In this document: in pieces, positions 15,977 through 22,843 of the stretch
How positions within the stretch are numbered: position 1 is the first letter of the stretch
How the letters are laid out: each line of letters begins with the position of its first letter
Source of the DNA: a virus
Length of the DNA: 27,836 bases
Reading direction: 5' to 3' (one strand)
Virus record (IMG/VR): IMGVR_UViG_3300046003_002179
Location: 1 to 27,836 of that record
The notes under the pieces: model-generated
What the model saw: the letters and a program-made list of their open reading frames with translations, nothing else
Database searches by the model: none
What the model was told of the DNA's origin: nothing
Program-made: the position numbers and the translations under genes

Positions 15977-17188
15977 ATGAGTGGATTTAGAAATGTTGTC
16001 ATTGCCCCTGAGATTCAAACAGATGCTGGCGGCAGACTTAGAGTATCTGAACTAACAAAGTTACATGATGGTAAAGTTTTAAATGAAGATAATTTATATA
16101 TTTGGGATAACCAAGGAACAGGGACATCTGTATGGGCAGCAAACAAAGTTAATCTTGCTGTAACATCAGGTCAATTTGTTGTTAGACAGACAAAAAGATT
16201 TAATCCTTATTCTTCAGGTAAAAGTCAATTAGTTGAATGTACATTTGATAATTTTCAAATACAAGCTAATACTGTTAAAAGAGTAGGATATTTTAGTTCT
16301 AATGCAGTATCACCTTATGCTTCAAATTATGATGGTGTTTGGTTAGAAAATGATGGTACAACTATTAGACTAAGAGCAGCAAGGTTAGGAGTGTCTACAG
16401 CAGATATTCCTTGGACATCTTGGGACAATTACTCTTTAATCTCTGGATATAATTGGGCTAACTTTACAATTGCTATTTTTGATTTTTTATGGTTAGGTGG
16501 GTCTCAACTAAGATTATTTATAAAAACAGATGCAGGATTTATTTTAGCACATACTTTTAAATATGCAGGAAGCTCTCCTGATACTTTTATCTATTCACCT
16601 AATCAACCAGTTAGATATGAAATTAGAAGTACAACTGGAGTAGGGTCATTTAGATATATATGTTCAGCTGTTTCAGCTGAAGGTGCACATGATGATGAAG
16701 GGTATAATGTTAGTGTACAATCTTTGTCTACAAATGCTATCCCTAGTAACACAGTTGCAACAATTGGAACAACTTATCCTATTTTAGCAGTTCGTAAAAA
16801 AGTAGCATTTAGAGATATGACTTGTAGATTTATTGGAACTGGGCTTAATCTAATTGCCAACTCTGATGCAGGAAGATGGTCAATACAATTGAATCCAACA
16901 TTATCTGCACCTCTTACTTTTGGAGACTTAACCCCAGTAAATGGCATAGAAAGGGCACTTGGTTCTACCACAGCACCAATAACAATAACTGTCACAACAC
17001 AAGGTAAAATTTTAGCTAGTGGAATTGTTTCAGCTAATACAAGTATTCAATCAGGAGTATTTGAAAAAGATTTTTTAAGTTATCTTGGATGCTCTATAAA
17101 TAATACAATGGATGTACTTGTATTATGTTTTACACCAATTACAGCAAGCATAACTCTTAATGCAACAATGACTTTTAAAGAATATTAA
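15977..17188 (+). CDS. Virion structural protein of the GRLRVSE jelly-roll-like family
   Basis: 403 residues. The opening (GGRLRVSELTKLHDGK, about 18-33), VVRQTKRFNPYSSGKSQLVE near 68-87, VKRVGYFSSN, the FDFLWLGGSQLRLFI segment near 168-182 and PNQPVRYEIRSTTGVGS near 208-224 are hallmarks of a beta-rich structural protein that I recall from many otherwise unrelated marine and environmental tailed phages. The exact location on the virion is not established to my knowledge; head fibre, tail or decoration are all possible. The start ATG (gaaattATGagt) follows the previous stop by 12 bases. It is the last gene of the fibre group before the compositionally different lysis cassette. Confidence 0.65.
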   Translation: MSGFRNVVIAPEIQTDAGGRLRVSELTKLHDGKVLNEDNLYIWDNQGTGTSVWAANKVNLAVTSGQFVVRQTKRFNPYSSGKSQLVECTFDNFQIQANTVKRVGYFSSNAVSPYASNYDGVWLENDGTTIRLRAARLGVSTADIPWTSWDNYSLISGYNWANFTIAIFDFLWLGGSQLRLFIKTDAGFILAHTFKYAGSSPDTFIYSPNQPVRYEIRSTTGVGSFRYICSAVSAEGAHDDEGYNVSVQSLSTNAIPSNTVATIGTTYPILAVRKKVAFRDMTCRFIGTGLNLIANSDAGRWSIQLNPTLSAPLTFGDLTPVNGIERALGSTTAPITITVTTQGKILASGIVSANTSIQSGVFEKDFLSYLGCSINNTMDVLVLCFTPITASITLNATMTFKEY

Positions 17189-17209
17189 TAAATTTAATAA
17201 TTACATATT

Positions 17210-17314
17210 ATGTACGGAGAAGATAAAAGAAAAGGAAGTTTAGACTTAAGAGCTATGATAGATAGTTATGGTAGACTAGTTAGAATGGTTAAAGCATACT
17301 TACCTGGAAAATAA
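17210..17314 (+). CDS. 34-aa basic peptide preceding the holin
   Basis: ATG 17210 to TAA 17312-17314, encoding a short basic peptide (MYGEDKRKGSLDLRAMIDSY and so on, ending AYLPGK). Its stop overlaps the holin ATG as TAATG, a coupling arrangement used repeatedly in this cassette, which is the main reason to think it is translated. It has a helical middle and net positive charge. I do not recognise it. Confidence 0.5.
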   Translation: MYGEDKRKGSLDLRAMIDSYGRLVRMVKAYLPGK

Positions 17315-17760
17315 TGAAATATATAAATTACATATTCTCATCGCTAATATTATTATTTGTTCCAATACAGGGGCTTTTAATTGCAGTAGTCTCAGCTATA
17401 GCTCTTGATACTTTTACAGGTATATTTAAAAGCGTAAAATTAATCGGTTGGAAAAGTATAAGGAGTAGAACGCTATCTAATATAATTTCAAAAATGACAT
17501 TGTACGAAATATGTATTTTGTTTCTTTTCTTGATAGATAAATTTCTCTTAAATGAATTTGTAGAACATTGGTTTGGATTTATTTTTATGTTTACGAAAAT
17601 ATGCGCTATCCTTTTAATCTTTATTGAATTAGTTTCAATCAAAGAAAATATTGAAGAGACTTTTAAAGTGGACATTTGGAAATTACTTAAAAAGTTTTTC
17701 TTGAGAGCAAAAGAAATAAGAAAAGATATAAATAATATAGTATATGGAACTACCGATTAA
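17314..17760 (+). CDS. Holin, phage_holin_4-like
   Basis: 148 residues with hydrophobic segments at about 7-33, 63-77 and 87-108 and a charged cytoplasmic tail (about 109-148). The first hydrophobic block runs into LDTFTGIFKS (31-40), the D-x-x-x-G-x-x-K-type signature of the toxin-secretion/phage-lysis holin family, followed by the helical linker SIRSRTLSNIISK. Holins accumulate in the inner membrane and open it at a set time so that endolysin or spanins can act. It overlaps the preceding peptide by one base and the following gene by 17 bases. CpG is frequent here (8 in 447 bases), unlike in the head genes. Confidence 0.75.
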   Translation: MKYINYIFSSLILLFVPIQGLLIAVVSAIALDTFTGIFKSVKLIGWKSIRSRTLSNIISKMTLYEICILFLFLIDKFLLNEFVEHWFGFIFMFTKICAILLIFIELVSIKENIEETFKVDIWKLLKKFFLRAKEIRKDINNIVYGTTD

Positions 17761-18004
17761 TTTTAAAGAATTTTCAAAAGACCCTATTAAGGGTTTGCTA
17801 TTCTTAGTGACTATTGCAGTTGGATACTTATACGTTGACAACAAAATGAACTACACTTCTCAGATAGATAAATGCGGAGTTAATGTCGAACAGTTAACTA
17901 AAAAAGTTGATTTATTAGACGAAAGGCTTAAAAAATCAGACAGTATCTTAGCAAGAGCTTCGGTAAAATTAGAGATGTTAGACCAAATAAAGGGATTGAA
18001 ATAA
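17744..18004 (+). CDS. Inner-membrane-spanin-like protein (TM plus coiled coil)
   Basis: 86 residues: a short cytoplasmic N-terminus, one transmembrane helix at about 17-31 (GLLFLVTIAVGYLYV) and a C-terminal periplasmic coiled coil (about 43-80, EQLTKKVDLLDERLKKSD). This N-in/C-out topology with a coiled-coil ectodomain is that of an i-spanin (Rz-like). The next gene, overlapping by one base (TAATG), is a lipoprotein with a coiled coil, as expected of an o-spanin. Together such proteins fuse inner and outer membranes in the last step of lysis. The call rests on topology and neighbours because spanins share little sequence; a general membrane coiled-coil protein is the alternative. Confidence 0.55.
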   Translation: MELPINFKEFSKDPIKGLLFLVTIAVGYLYVDNKMNYTSQIDKCGVNVEQLTKKVDLLDERLKKSDSILARASVKLEMLDQIKGLK

Positions 18005-18348
18005 TGAGAAAGATATTTATACTTTTTATACTGTTAGCTTCGTGCGAAAAGCATAATGCAAGCAAAGAAGAAAATAACGTAACAATTGATTCTACTTTTT
18101 CTAATAACATAGAGAGGATGGATAGTCTGTTAGTAAAAACTGAAGGGTTAGAGGATAACATTAAAAAAGTTGTTCATCAGAAAGATATTTTCAAAAAAGA
18201 AAATTATAGTCTAAAAGAAGAGATAGCCATTACAAAAGATTGTTTAGTTGTGGCTAATAAAAAAATAAATAAGATACCTAAAAAAAGGTCTTTTTTTGAT
18301 AAGGTCCTTGGAGTAAAAAAAGATTCAACAACAGATACAATTAAATAA
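18004..18348 (+). CDS. Outer-membrane-spanin-like lipoprotein
   Basis: 114 residues with a short signal peptide ending in a lipobox (LLASC, lipidated Cys at position 14) and no other membrane segment. The mature part is charged and helical with a coiled coil at about 35-85, then a basic stretch (KKINKIPKKRSFFD) and a Thr/Asp-rich end. As an outer-membrane lipoprotein paired with the preceding TM coiled-coil protein it fits an o-spanin (Rz1-like). It is longer than classic Rz1 and not Pro-rich. It overlaps the preceding gene by one base and is followed after two bases by a second holin-like gene. Confidence 0.55.
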   Translation: MRKIFILFILLASCEKHNASKEENNVTIDSTFSNNIERMDSLLVKTEGLEDNIKKVVHQKDIFKKENYSLKEEIAITKDCLVVANKKINKIPKKRSFFDKVLGVKKDSTTDTIK

Positions 18349-18350
18349 TT

Positions 18351-18593
18351 ATGGGATTTTGGAAAAACTTAATTAGTGATGATAATGATATAAATGAGAA
18401 ATCATTCGTAGGCGTAGTCTCATTTTTTGCAATGGTGTTTACATTAATAGCAGATGTTATTACAGGAATACTTGGACAGAAGTTAGTTATAGAAGAATTT
18501 ATATTTAATGGATTCTTAATACTAACATCTGTTAGTTTTGGAATATCTATGGCAGGAACGGTATTTAGTAAAAATAAAAAAGAAGATGAGTAA
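18351..18593 (+). CDS. Second holin-like two-TM membrane protein
   Basis: 80 residues with two hydrophobic helices at about 18-40 and 50-72 and a charged C-terminus (FSKNKKEDE). The N-terminus is acidic (SDDNDINEKS). Two TM helices with a charged tail resemble class II holins, or an antiholin acting with the first holin at 17314. The gene overlaps the endolysin start by eight bases (ATGAGTAA), placing it in the same translation block. The function is inferred from topology and context. Confidence 0.5.
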   Translation: MGFWKNLISDDNDINEKSFVGVVSFFAMVFTLIADVITGILGQKLVIEEFIFNGFLILTSVSFGISMAGTVFSKNKKEDE

Positions 18594-19197
18594 ATTAGCT
18601 GATTTACAAAAGAAACTTGGACTAACTCCTGATGGTATTTTAGGTAAGCAATCATTTGCTAAAATAAAAGAAGAGTGGGAAGTAAGTGATGAGCAATTAG
18701 CTCACATACTTGGACAAGCCGAACACGAAAGTGGGCATTTTAAATCAGAGCGTGAGAATGTAAATTACTCAGCAGAGGGATTAAGAAAAATATTTCCTAA
18801 GTACTTTACAGTTGAGCAAGCTGCTTCTTATGCAAGGAAGCCTGAGCTTATTGCATCAAGAACTTATGCCAATAGAATGGGTAATGGAGATGAAGCCTCA
18901 AAAGATGGTTGGAAATACAGAGGTGCAGGAAGTTTGCAATTGACAGGTAAATCAAATTTTAAAGAGTTCTCTGATTTTATTAAAGAAGACTGCATAGCTA
19001 ACCCTGACTTAGTTGGAACTAAATACTATTTTGAAAGTGCTTTATTTTTTTTTAAGAAGAATGGACTGCTTCCAATTGCTGTTACTGTAACTGAAGACTC
19101 TATTAAAAAAGTATCAAAAAGAGTTAATGGCGGAACTATTGGATTAGATGAGAGAATAAAGTTAACTAATGAGTGGTATAAAAAAATAAAGCAATGA
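18586..19197 (+). CDS. Endolysin, GH19 chitinase-like muramidase
   Basis: 203 residues from ATG 18586 (start chosen because it gives a proper N-terminus and overlaps the previous stop). Residues 4-26 resemble a partial peptidoglycan-binding repeat (LQKKLGLTPDGILGKQSFAK). Residues about 35-203 are a GH19-type catalytic domain with the catalytic Glu in GQAEHESGHF (E46 or E48), the following ERENVNYSAEGL, NRMGNGDEASKDGWKYRGAG and LQLTGKSNF, all standard for phage GH19 lysozymes. It would cut the glycan strand of peptidoglycan. There is no signal peptide, so it needs a holin for release. It overlaps the next gene by four bases (ATGA). Confidence 0.88.
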   Translation: MSKLADLQKKLGLTPDGILGKQSFAKIKEEWEVSDEQLAHILGQAEHESGHFKSERENVNYSAEGLRKIFPKYFTVEQAASYARKPELIASRTYANRMGNGDEASKDGWKYRGAGSLQLTGKSNFKEFSDFIKEDCIANPDLVGTKYYFESALFFFKKNGLLPIAVTVTEDSIKKVSKRVNGGTIGLDERIKLTNEWYKKIKQ

Positions 19198-19679
19198 ATT
19201 TTATAAAATCAAAATGGTTGGTGTTTATATTACTTAGTTTATTTTTATCGTCTTGTGCTGCAAGAAAGGTAAATATAGATAAAGTCGATTCTACTGTAAA
19301 AGTAGATAGCGTTTCTATAACCAAACAAGAGACAATAACAACTCAAGATAATCATATAAGCATTGTAACAAATACAGATGAGTTAGAGATAGTTCCGATT
19401 GACACCACAAAAGCTATCGTCATAGATGGAAAATCATATAAAAACGCAACTTTAAGATACAAAAAGTCACAAATAGTATTAGTAGATACAACTAAAATAA
19501 AAGTAGCTAAAAAGGCTCATATAGAGGTCAAAGTAAAAAAAGACATTAAAGTAAAAACTGCTAAAAAAGAAATTGATAAGAAAACAAACTATACTCTATT
19601 TTTTGGGATTATACTTATTATTCTTATACTATTAGTTTCTTTATATTTGTATAATAAGTTTAGTAAGTTATCGCTATAA
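19194..19679 (+). CDS. Unimolecular-spanin-like lipoprotein with C-terminal TM
   Basis: 161 residues. A signal peptide ends in a lipobox (LFLSSC, Cys 21). The mature part is a beta/charged periplasmic region rich in Asp, Lys, Val and Thr (SITKQETITTQDNH, KVAKKAHIEVKVKKDIKVK). A single strong transmembrane helix lies at about 133-153 near the C-terminus, with a short basic tail. Lipid anchor at one end and inner-membrane helix at the other is the topology of u-spanins such as phage T1 gp11, which bridge both membranes in one chain. It directly follows the endolysin with an ATGA overlap. A spanin-like pair is already encoded upstream, so the cassette may hold two disruption systems. Confidence 0.62.
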   Translation: MNFIKSKWLVFILLSLFLSSCAARKVNIDKVDSTVKVDSVSITKQETITTQDNHISIVTNTDELEIVPIDTTKAIVIDGKSYKNATLRYKKSQIVLVDTTKIKVAKKAHIEVKVKKDIKVKTAKKEIDKKTNYTLFFGIILIILILLVSLYLYNKFSKLSL

Positions 19680-19697
19680 ATCTATAAAGAAGACACT

Positions 19698-19970
19698 GTG
19701 AGCAAGAATCTTATTATTGGAAGGAAGACTTCATATAAATTAAAATATCCTATTATAACTAATACAATTACATTACCCCCTATTAGAAAAAATCAATTAT
19801 ACTATGGTGGAGGGCTAGAATACAAACCTTTAATTGGAGAAGAAATTAATATTGGCATACTATTAAAAACTAAATCTGACCAAATATATTCTGTATATGG
19901 GGGCATAGACTCAAGAGGAAATTACCAAATTGGTTTACAATCTTTTTGGAAAATAAAGTTACACAAGTAA
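19698..19970 (+). CDS. 90-aa beta-rich protein with GTG start, function unknown
   Basis: Starts at GTG 19698, since no in-frame ATG gives a sensible N-terminus. The product has alternating aromatic/polar residues in its second half (YYGGGLEYKP, QIYSVYGGIDSRGNYQIG, SFWKIKL), which looks like four amphipathic strands. Similar strand ends occur at the C-termini of some Bacteroidota phage spanin-region proteins, so it may be an outer-membrane-associated lysis accessory. CpG is absent here while frequent in the gene just upstream, marking a composition boundary at about 19680. No known family is recognised. Confidence 0.45.
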   Translation: MSKNLIIGRKTSYKLKYPIITNTITLPPIRKNQLYYGGGLEYKPLIGEEINIGILLKTKSDQIYSVYGGIDSRGNYQIGLQSFWKIKLHK

Positions 19971-19994
19971 ATATTTTTATTTACTTTTGTATAT
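19968..19994 (+). promoter_or_regulatory. Putative phage promoter, near-identical to the one at 24360
   Basis: TAAATATTTTTATT (19968-19981) followed by TACTTTTGTATATA. The -7 element TACTTTTG (19982-19989) fits TAnnTTTG. The first 14 bases are identical to a site at 24360-24373, which is also followed by a TTTGTATA element; the two then differ by one indel and one or two bases. The site lies 27 bases before the ATG at 20017 and after the end of the lysis cassette, so it should drive 20017-21947, which ends in a terminator. Confidence 0.55.
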
Positions 19995-20016
19995 ATCAAT
20001 CTTAAATAAAAACAAA

Positions 20017-20283
20017 ATGTCAAAAGTTAATTTAAACAAGAATTTAGTAGATTTAGATTTAAAGGAAATTCCTAATTCAAATGCTGGAAAACTTATAGCT
20101 AATTTGTTAGCACAAGATACTAAAGGAGATGCATTAAAGAAATTTTCACTTGCCACAAAATTATATAATGGGGAAGAGTTAGACCTTGACCCTAGTGATT
20201 TTAATCTATTAAAATCTTTTATAGAAGATTCAGTACAAATGTCAGTATTAGCAAAAGCCCAAATCCTTTTAATGATAACATAA
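20017..20283 (+). CDS. Small conserved phage protein, function unknown
   Basis: 88 residues from ATG 20017 (aaaATGtca, MSKVNLNKNLVDLDLKEIP); an upstream ATG at 19987 lies inside the promoter region and is unlikely. The sequence NAGKLIANLLAQDTKGDALK (about 23-42), then LYNGEELDLDPSDFNLLKSF and VLAKAQILLMIT, is a compact helical domain that I recall as a recurring small protein in Bacteroidota phages and mobile elements, without a known role. It is the first gene behind the promoter at 19982 and precedes the repeat-rich fibre gene by 15 bases. Confidence 0.6.
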   Translation: MSKVNLNKNLVDLDLKEIPNSNAGKLIANLLAQDTKGDALKKFSLATKLYNGEELDLDPSDFNLLKSFIEDSVQMSVLAKAQILLMIT

Positions 20284-20298
20284 TAAAAAATTAAAGCC

Positions 20299-21612
20299 AT
20301 GAAAAAAAATCAATTAAGTACACAAAGAGATGTAAATACAATTCCTTCTATTTGGGTAGCTGTCAGGGAATTACAAAATGTTCCAATAGGACCACTCTCT
20401 CCTTTTGAATATAATGCAAATGCTAGTGGTATTCAGCCAGTTTTAGGAACTAATGATGCTTCTGGAGATTATTCAACAATTGGAGGAGGTAAATACAATA
20501 CTGCTTCTAATTATTATTCAACAGTTAGTGGTGGTCGGGCTAATTGTTCTGGTGGCGATAAATCAACAATTAGTGGAGGATTTGAAAATATAGCTTCTGG
20601 TCTTTACTCAACAGTTGGAGGTGGAGGTAATAATAATATTACTGCAACTGGCGGAGTTATTGGTGGTGGTAGATATAATAATTCTAGTGGTGGTTATTCA
20701 GTAATTGCTGGAGGTGGTGGAGGTTGTACTCCGTATTTTTTTGGGAATACTGCTAGTGGATGTGCATCTTCTATATTAGGAGGGCAATCTAATATTGCAT
20801 CTGGCTCTTGTTCAGTAATTGGAGGTGGTTGTTTAAATGTTACTTCTGGAGAATTTTCAACAGTTAGTGGAGGAGGAGGGTGTATCTGTACTGGAAATTC
20901 TGGTTATCCAAGTTATATACCTTATTTTCTTAATCTAGGTAATATTGCTAGTGGCTGTCGTTCAACAGTTGGAGGAGGGCAACTAAATGTTGCTGGATAT
21001 GGTTCAACAATTGGAGGAGGATGTAGTAATACTGCTTGTCTAAGGGCTACTATTGGAGGAGGTGAACGAAATTGTTCTCATGGTATTTCTTCAACAATTA
21101 GTGGAGGAGATTGTAATGTAGTTAATAATAATTTTGGAACAATTGGTGGTGGTAGGAATAATATTTCGGGGTATTGTTCTTTCGTTGGCGGTGGTGGTTA
21201 TAATACTGCTTCAAGTGAAGCATCTACAATAGCTGGTGGTAAAAATAATTCAGCTAGTGGAGTTGCGTCTTTTATCGGAGGAGGAGGATTTTATCCTTAT
21301 GGTGGAAATACTGTATCTGGGTTTAACTCATTTATTGGAGCTGGTTATTGTAATATTGTAAGTGGCGATTTGTCATCTATAGTTTCAGGTTCTCGAAATA
21401 TAACTTCATCATCTTTTTCAGCTATTCTTGGTGGTAAGTCTAATACAACATCTACTTTTGATTGTGCTATGATTGTAGGTTCAAATATAACTGCAAATAG
21501 AGCTTGTACAACCTTTGTAAACAACTTATCTGTAATGAATATACCTTCTAGTAGTGTTGGTTTACCAACTGGTGCTGTGTGGAAAAATGCTTGTGTATTA
21601 ACAATAATTTAA
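20299..21612 (+). CDS. YadA-head-like repeat fibre/adhesin
   Basis: 437 residues. After a leader of about 55 residues (IWVAVRELQNVPIGPLSP) come about 20 short repeats of the type S-T-I-x-G-G-G-x-x-N-x-A-S-G, spanning residues about 59-385, often interrupted by Cys-containing loops such as GGGGGCTPYFFGNTASGCAS. This is the left-handed beta-roll motif of trimeric autotransporter heads (YadA, Hia) and of phage fibres. The C-terminus (SSVGLPTGAVWKNACVLTII) looks like a short capping peptide found on phage fibre proteins. A trimeric host-binding fibre is the best reading. CpG is commoner here (about 13 in 1.3 kb) than in the head genes, partly because of GGC and CGG-type Gly contexts. Confidence 0.65.
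   Translation: MKKNQLSTQRDVNTIPSIWVAVRELQNVPIGPLSPFEYNANASGIQPVLGTNDASGDYSTIGGGKYNTASNYYSTVSGGRANCSGGDKSTISGGFENIASGLYSTVGGGGNNNITATGGVIGGGRYNNSSGGYSVIAGGGGGCTPYFFGNTASGCASSILGGQSNIASGSCSVIGGGCLNVTSGEFSTVSGGGGCICTGNSGYPSYIPYFLNLGNIASGCRSTVGGGQLNVAGYGSTIGGGCSNTACLRATIGGGERNCSHGISSTISGGDCNVVNNNFGTIGGGRNNISGYCSFVGGGGYNTASSEASTIAGGKNNSASGVASFIGGGGFYPYGGNTVSGFNSFIGAGYCNIVSGDLSSIVSGSRNITSSSFSAILGGKSNTTSTFDCAMIVGSNITANRACTTFVNNLSVMNIPSSSVGLPTGAVWKNACVLTII
20473..21450 (+). repeat. About 20 tandem S-[TV]-[IV]-x-G-G repeats
   Basis: Recurring codons such as tcaacaattggaggagg and tcaacagttagtggagg, spaced by about 42-60 bases with occasional longer loops, encode the beta-roll repeats of the fibre above. 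DNA identity between units is high enough for slippage or recombination to change the copy number. Confidence 0.65.
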
Positions 21613-21626
21613 TAATTAAAAATAAA

Positions 21627-21947
21627 ATGGAAAATTTCACAATTCATATCTTTGGATATGGCGAGACTCAAATCAATTCAAAAGATTTGTCAATTAAAGT
21701 GTCAACTAGTATACTAACAAATGTAATTCCTTTAGTGGAAGCTATTTTTGCTAAAAAACCAGCAGATAACACTGCTACAGTAGATGGTTTTCATGCAATT
21801 AACATCTTTAATCATAATGACGTAAGATGGACAGAAAAAAATGGATTTAATGTAAAAGATGATGCAGGGCTTATTCCTCTTATTGATACTTTGATTGCAG
21901 AACTACAAGCTGTAAAAGATGCTGAAGTAGCACCACCAGTTGTATAG
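21627..21947 (+). CDS. Small protein after the fibre gene, function unknown
   Basis: 106 residues from ATG 21627 (ataaaATGgaa, MENFTIHIFGYGETQIN); an in-frame ATG at 21579 inside the fibre gene is less likely. The protein has an N-terminal beta strand pair, a central amphipathic helix (TSILTNVIPLVEAIFAK) and a C-terminal helix (LIPLIDTLIAELQAVKDAE) with a Pro/Val end. It lies between the fibre and the terminator, the position where fibre chaperones or small attachment proteins are often found. No known family is recognised, and the fibre-chaperone idea is context only. Confidence 0.55.
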   Translation: MENFTIHIFGYGETQINSKDLSIKVSTSILTNVIPLVEAIFAKKPADNTATVDGFHAINIFNHNDVRWTEKNGFNVKDDAGLIPLIDTLIAELQAVKDAEVAPPVV

Positions 21948-21955
21948 ATAATATT

Positions 21956-21988
21956 GGGTTATAAGGTTAAAAACTTATGACCTTTTTT
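21956..21988 (+). terminator. Intrinsic terminator after the repeat-fibre genes
   Basis: GGTTATAAG (21957-21965) pairs with CTTATGACC (21974-21982) across nine positions with one G-T wobble and an 8-base loop, followed by six T (21983-21988). This separates the fibre group from the sulfotransferase cassette. There is little room for a promoter before the next ATG at 22009, so the cassette is probably expressed by read-through. Confidence 0.8.
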
Positions 21989-22008
21989 AAACCAAAAATT
22001 ACCCAAAA

Positions 22009-22833
22009 ATGCAAAAACAAATTTTCTTTAATTCTTCCTTGCCAAGGGCAGGGTCTACACTTCTGCAAAACATAATGGCAGATAACCCAGAGTTTTATTG
22101 TACACCTACTAGTGGACTTATAGAATTGATACTTGCATCAAAACAAGTATATGCTCAATCCCCAACTTTCAGAGCACAGAATGAAACAGAAATGAATAAT
22201 GCTTTCTTATGTTATTGTAAGGGAGCAATGGATGGATATTTTAATATCCTTACTAATAAACCATATGTTCTTGATAAGAACAGAGCATGGGGGATTCATT
22301 ATTCTTTAGTAGAAGTTTTTACAGGTAAAGCTCCTAAAATGATATTTATGGTTAGAGACCTAAGAGCAATCTTTGCTTCTATGGAAAAGAACTTCCGTAA
22401 AAATCCAACTAAAGAAAATCATATTCAAAATAGTGACCAAATGGTAGGGACTACTTTAAGTAAAAGAATAGAGTTATGGTCTAATAATGTTCCTATAGGA
22501 ATTACTATGGATAGATTAAGAGATATTATTGACCAAGGTTTAGACAAAAAAATATTGTTTGTTAGATATGAAGACTTAATGAGTCAACCTGAAACAGAAC
22601 TTAAACGTGTATATGAGTATTTAGAACTTCCTTATTATGAAGGACATAATTTTGAAACTGTAACACAGCATACACATGAAGATGATTCTTTTCATGGTAT
22701 ATATGGAGACCACACTTTAAGACCTAAGTTTGAAAAACTCCCTAATGACTTTACTGAAGTATTAGGATTTGAAAATTGTCAAAATATTAAACAAGCATAC
22801 CCTTGGTTTTATGCCAAGTTTGGGTATGTCTAA
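22009..22833 (+). CDS. PAPS-dependent sulfotransferase, TPST-like
   Basis: 274 residues, cytosolic (no signal peptide or membrane segment). The 5'-phosphosulfate-binding loop is LPRAGSTLL at 11-19, equivalent to the PRSGTTL loop of sulfotransferases. The 3'-phosphate-binding motif is VRDLRAIFASM at 115-125, with a conserved Arg and Ser. RYEDLMSQP at 186-194 with the following helix is the standard dimer/end motif. These features point to a sulfotransferase that moves sulfate from PAPS to a hydroxyl on a glycan or tyrosine; the acceptor cannot be read. It is the first of four linked genes that include an APS kinase-like gene, which would make its donor. The next gene overlaps or closely follows it. 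Confidence 0.82.
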   Translation: MQKQIFFNSSLPRAGSTLLQNIMADNPEFYCTPTSGLIELILASKQVYAQSPTFRAQNETEMNNAFLCYCKGAMDGYFNILTNKPYVLDKNRAWGIHYSLVEVFTGKAPKMIFMVRDLRAIFASMEKNFRKNPTKENHIQNSDQMVGTTLSKRIELWSNNVPIGITMDRLRDIIDQGLDKKILFVRYEDLMSQPETELKRVYEYLELPYYEGHNFETVTQHTHEDDSFHGIYGDHTLRPKFEKLPNDFTEVLGFENCQNIKQAYPWFYAKFGYV

Positions 22834-22843
22834 AACTAAAAAT

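Noticed and set aside
17328-17675. 115-aa reverse-strand ORF opposite the holin
   Set aside because: The + strand frame has clear holin features and overlapping neighbours; the reverse frame shows none.
22769-22843. Longer N-terminus for the GT9 protein starting at 22769
   Set aside because: That start lies well inside the sulfotransferase gene and adds residues without family resemblance; starts at 22826 or 22844 are better.
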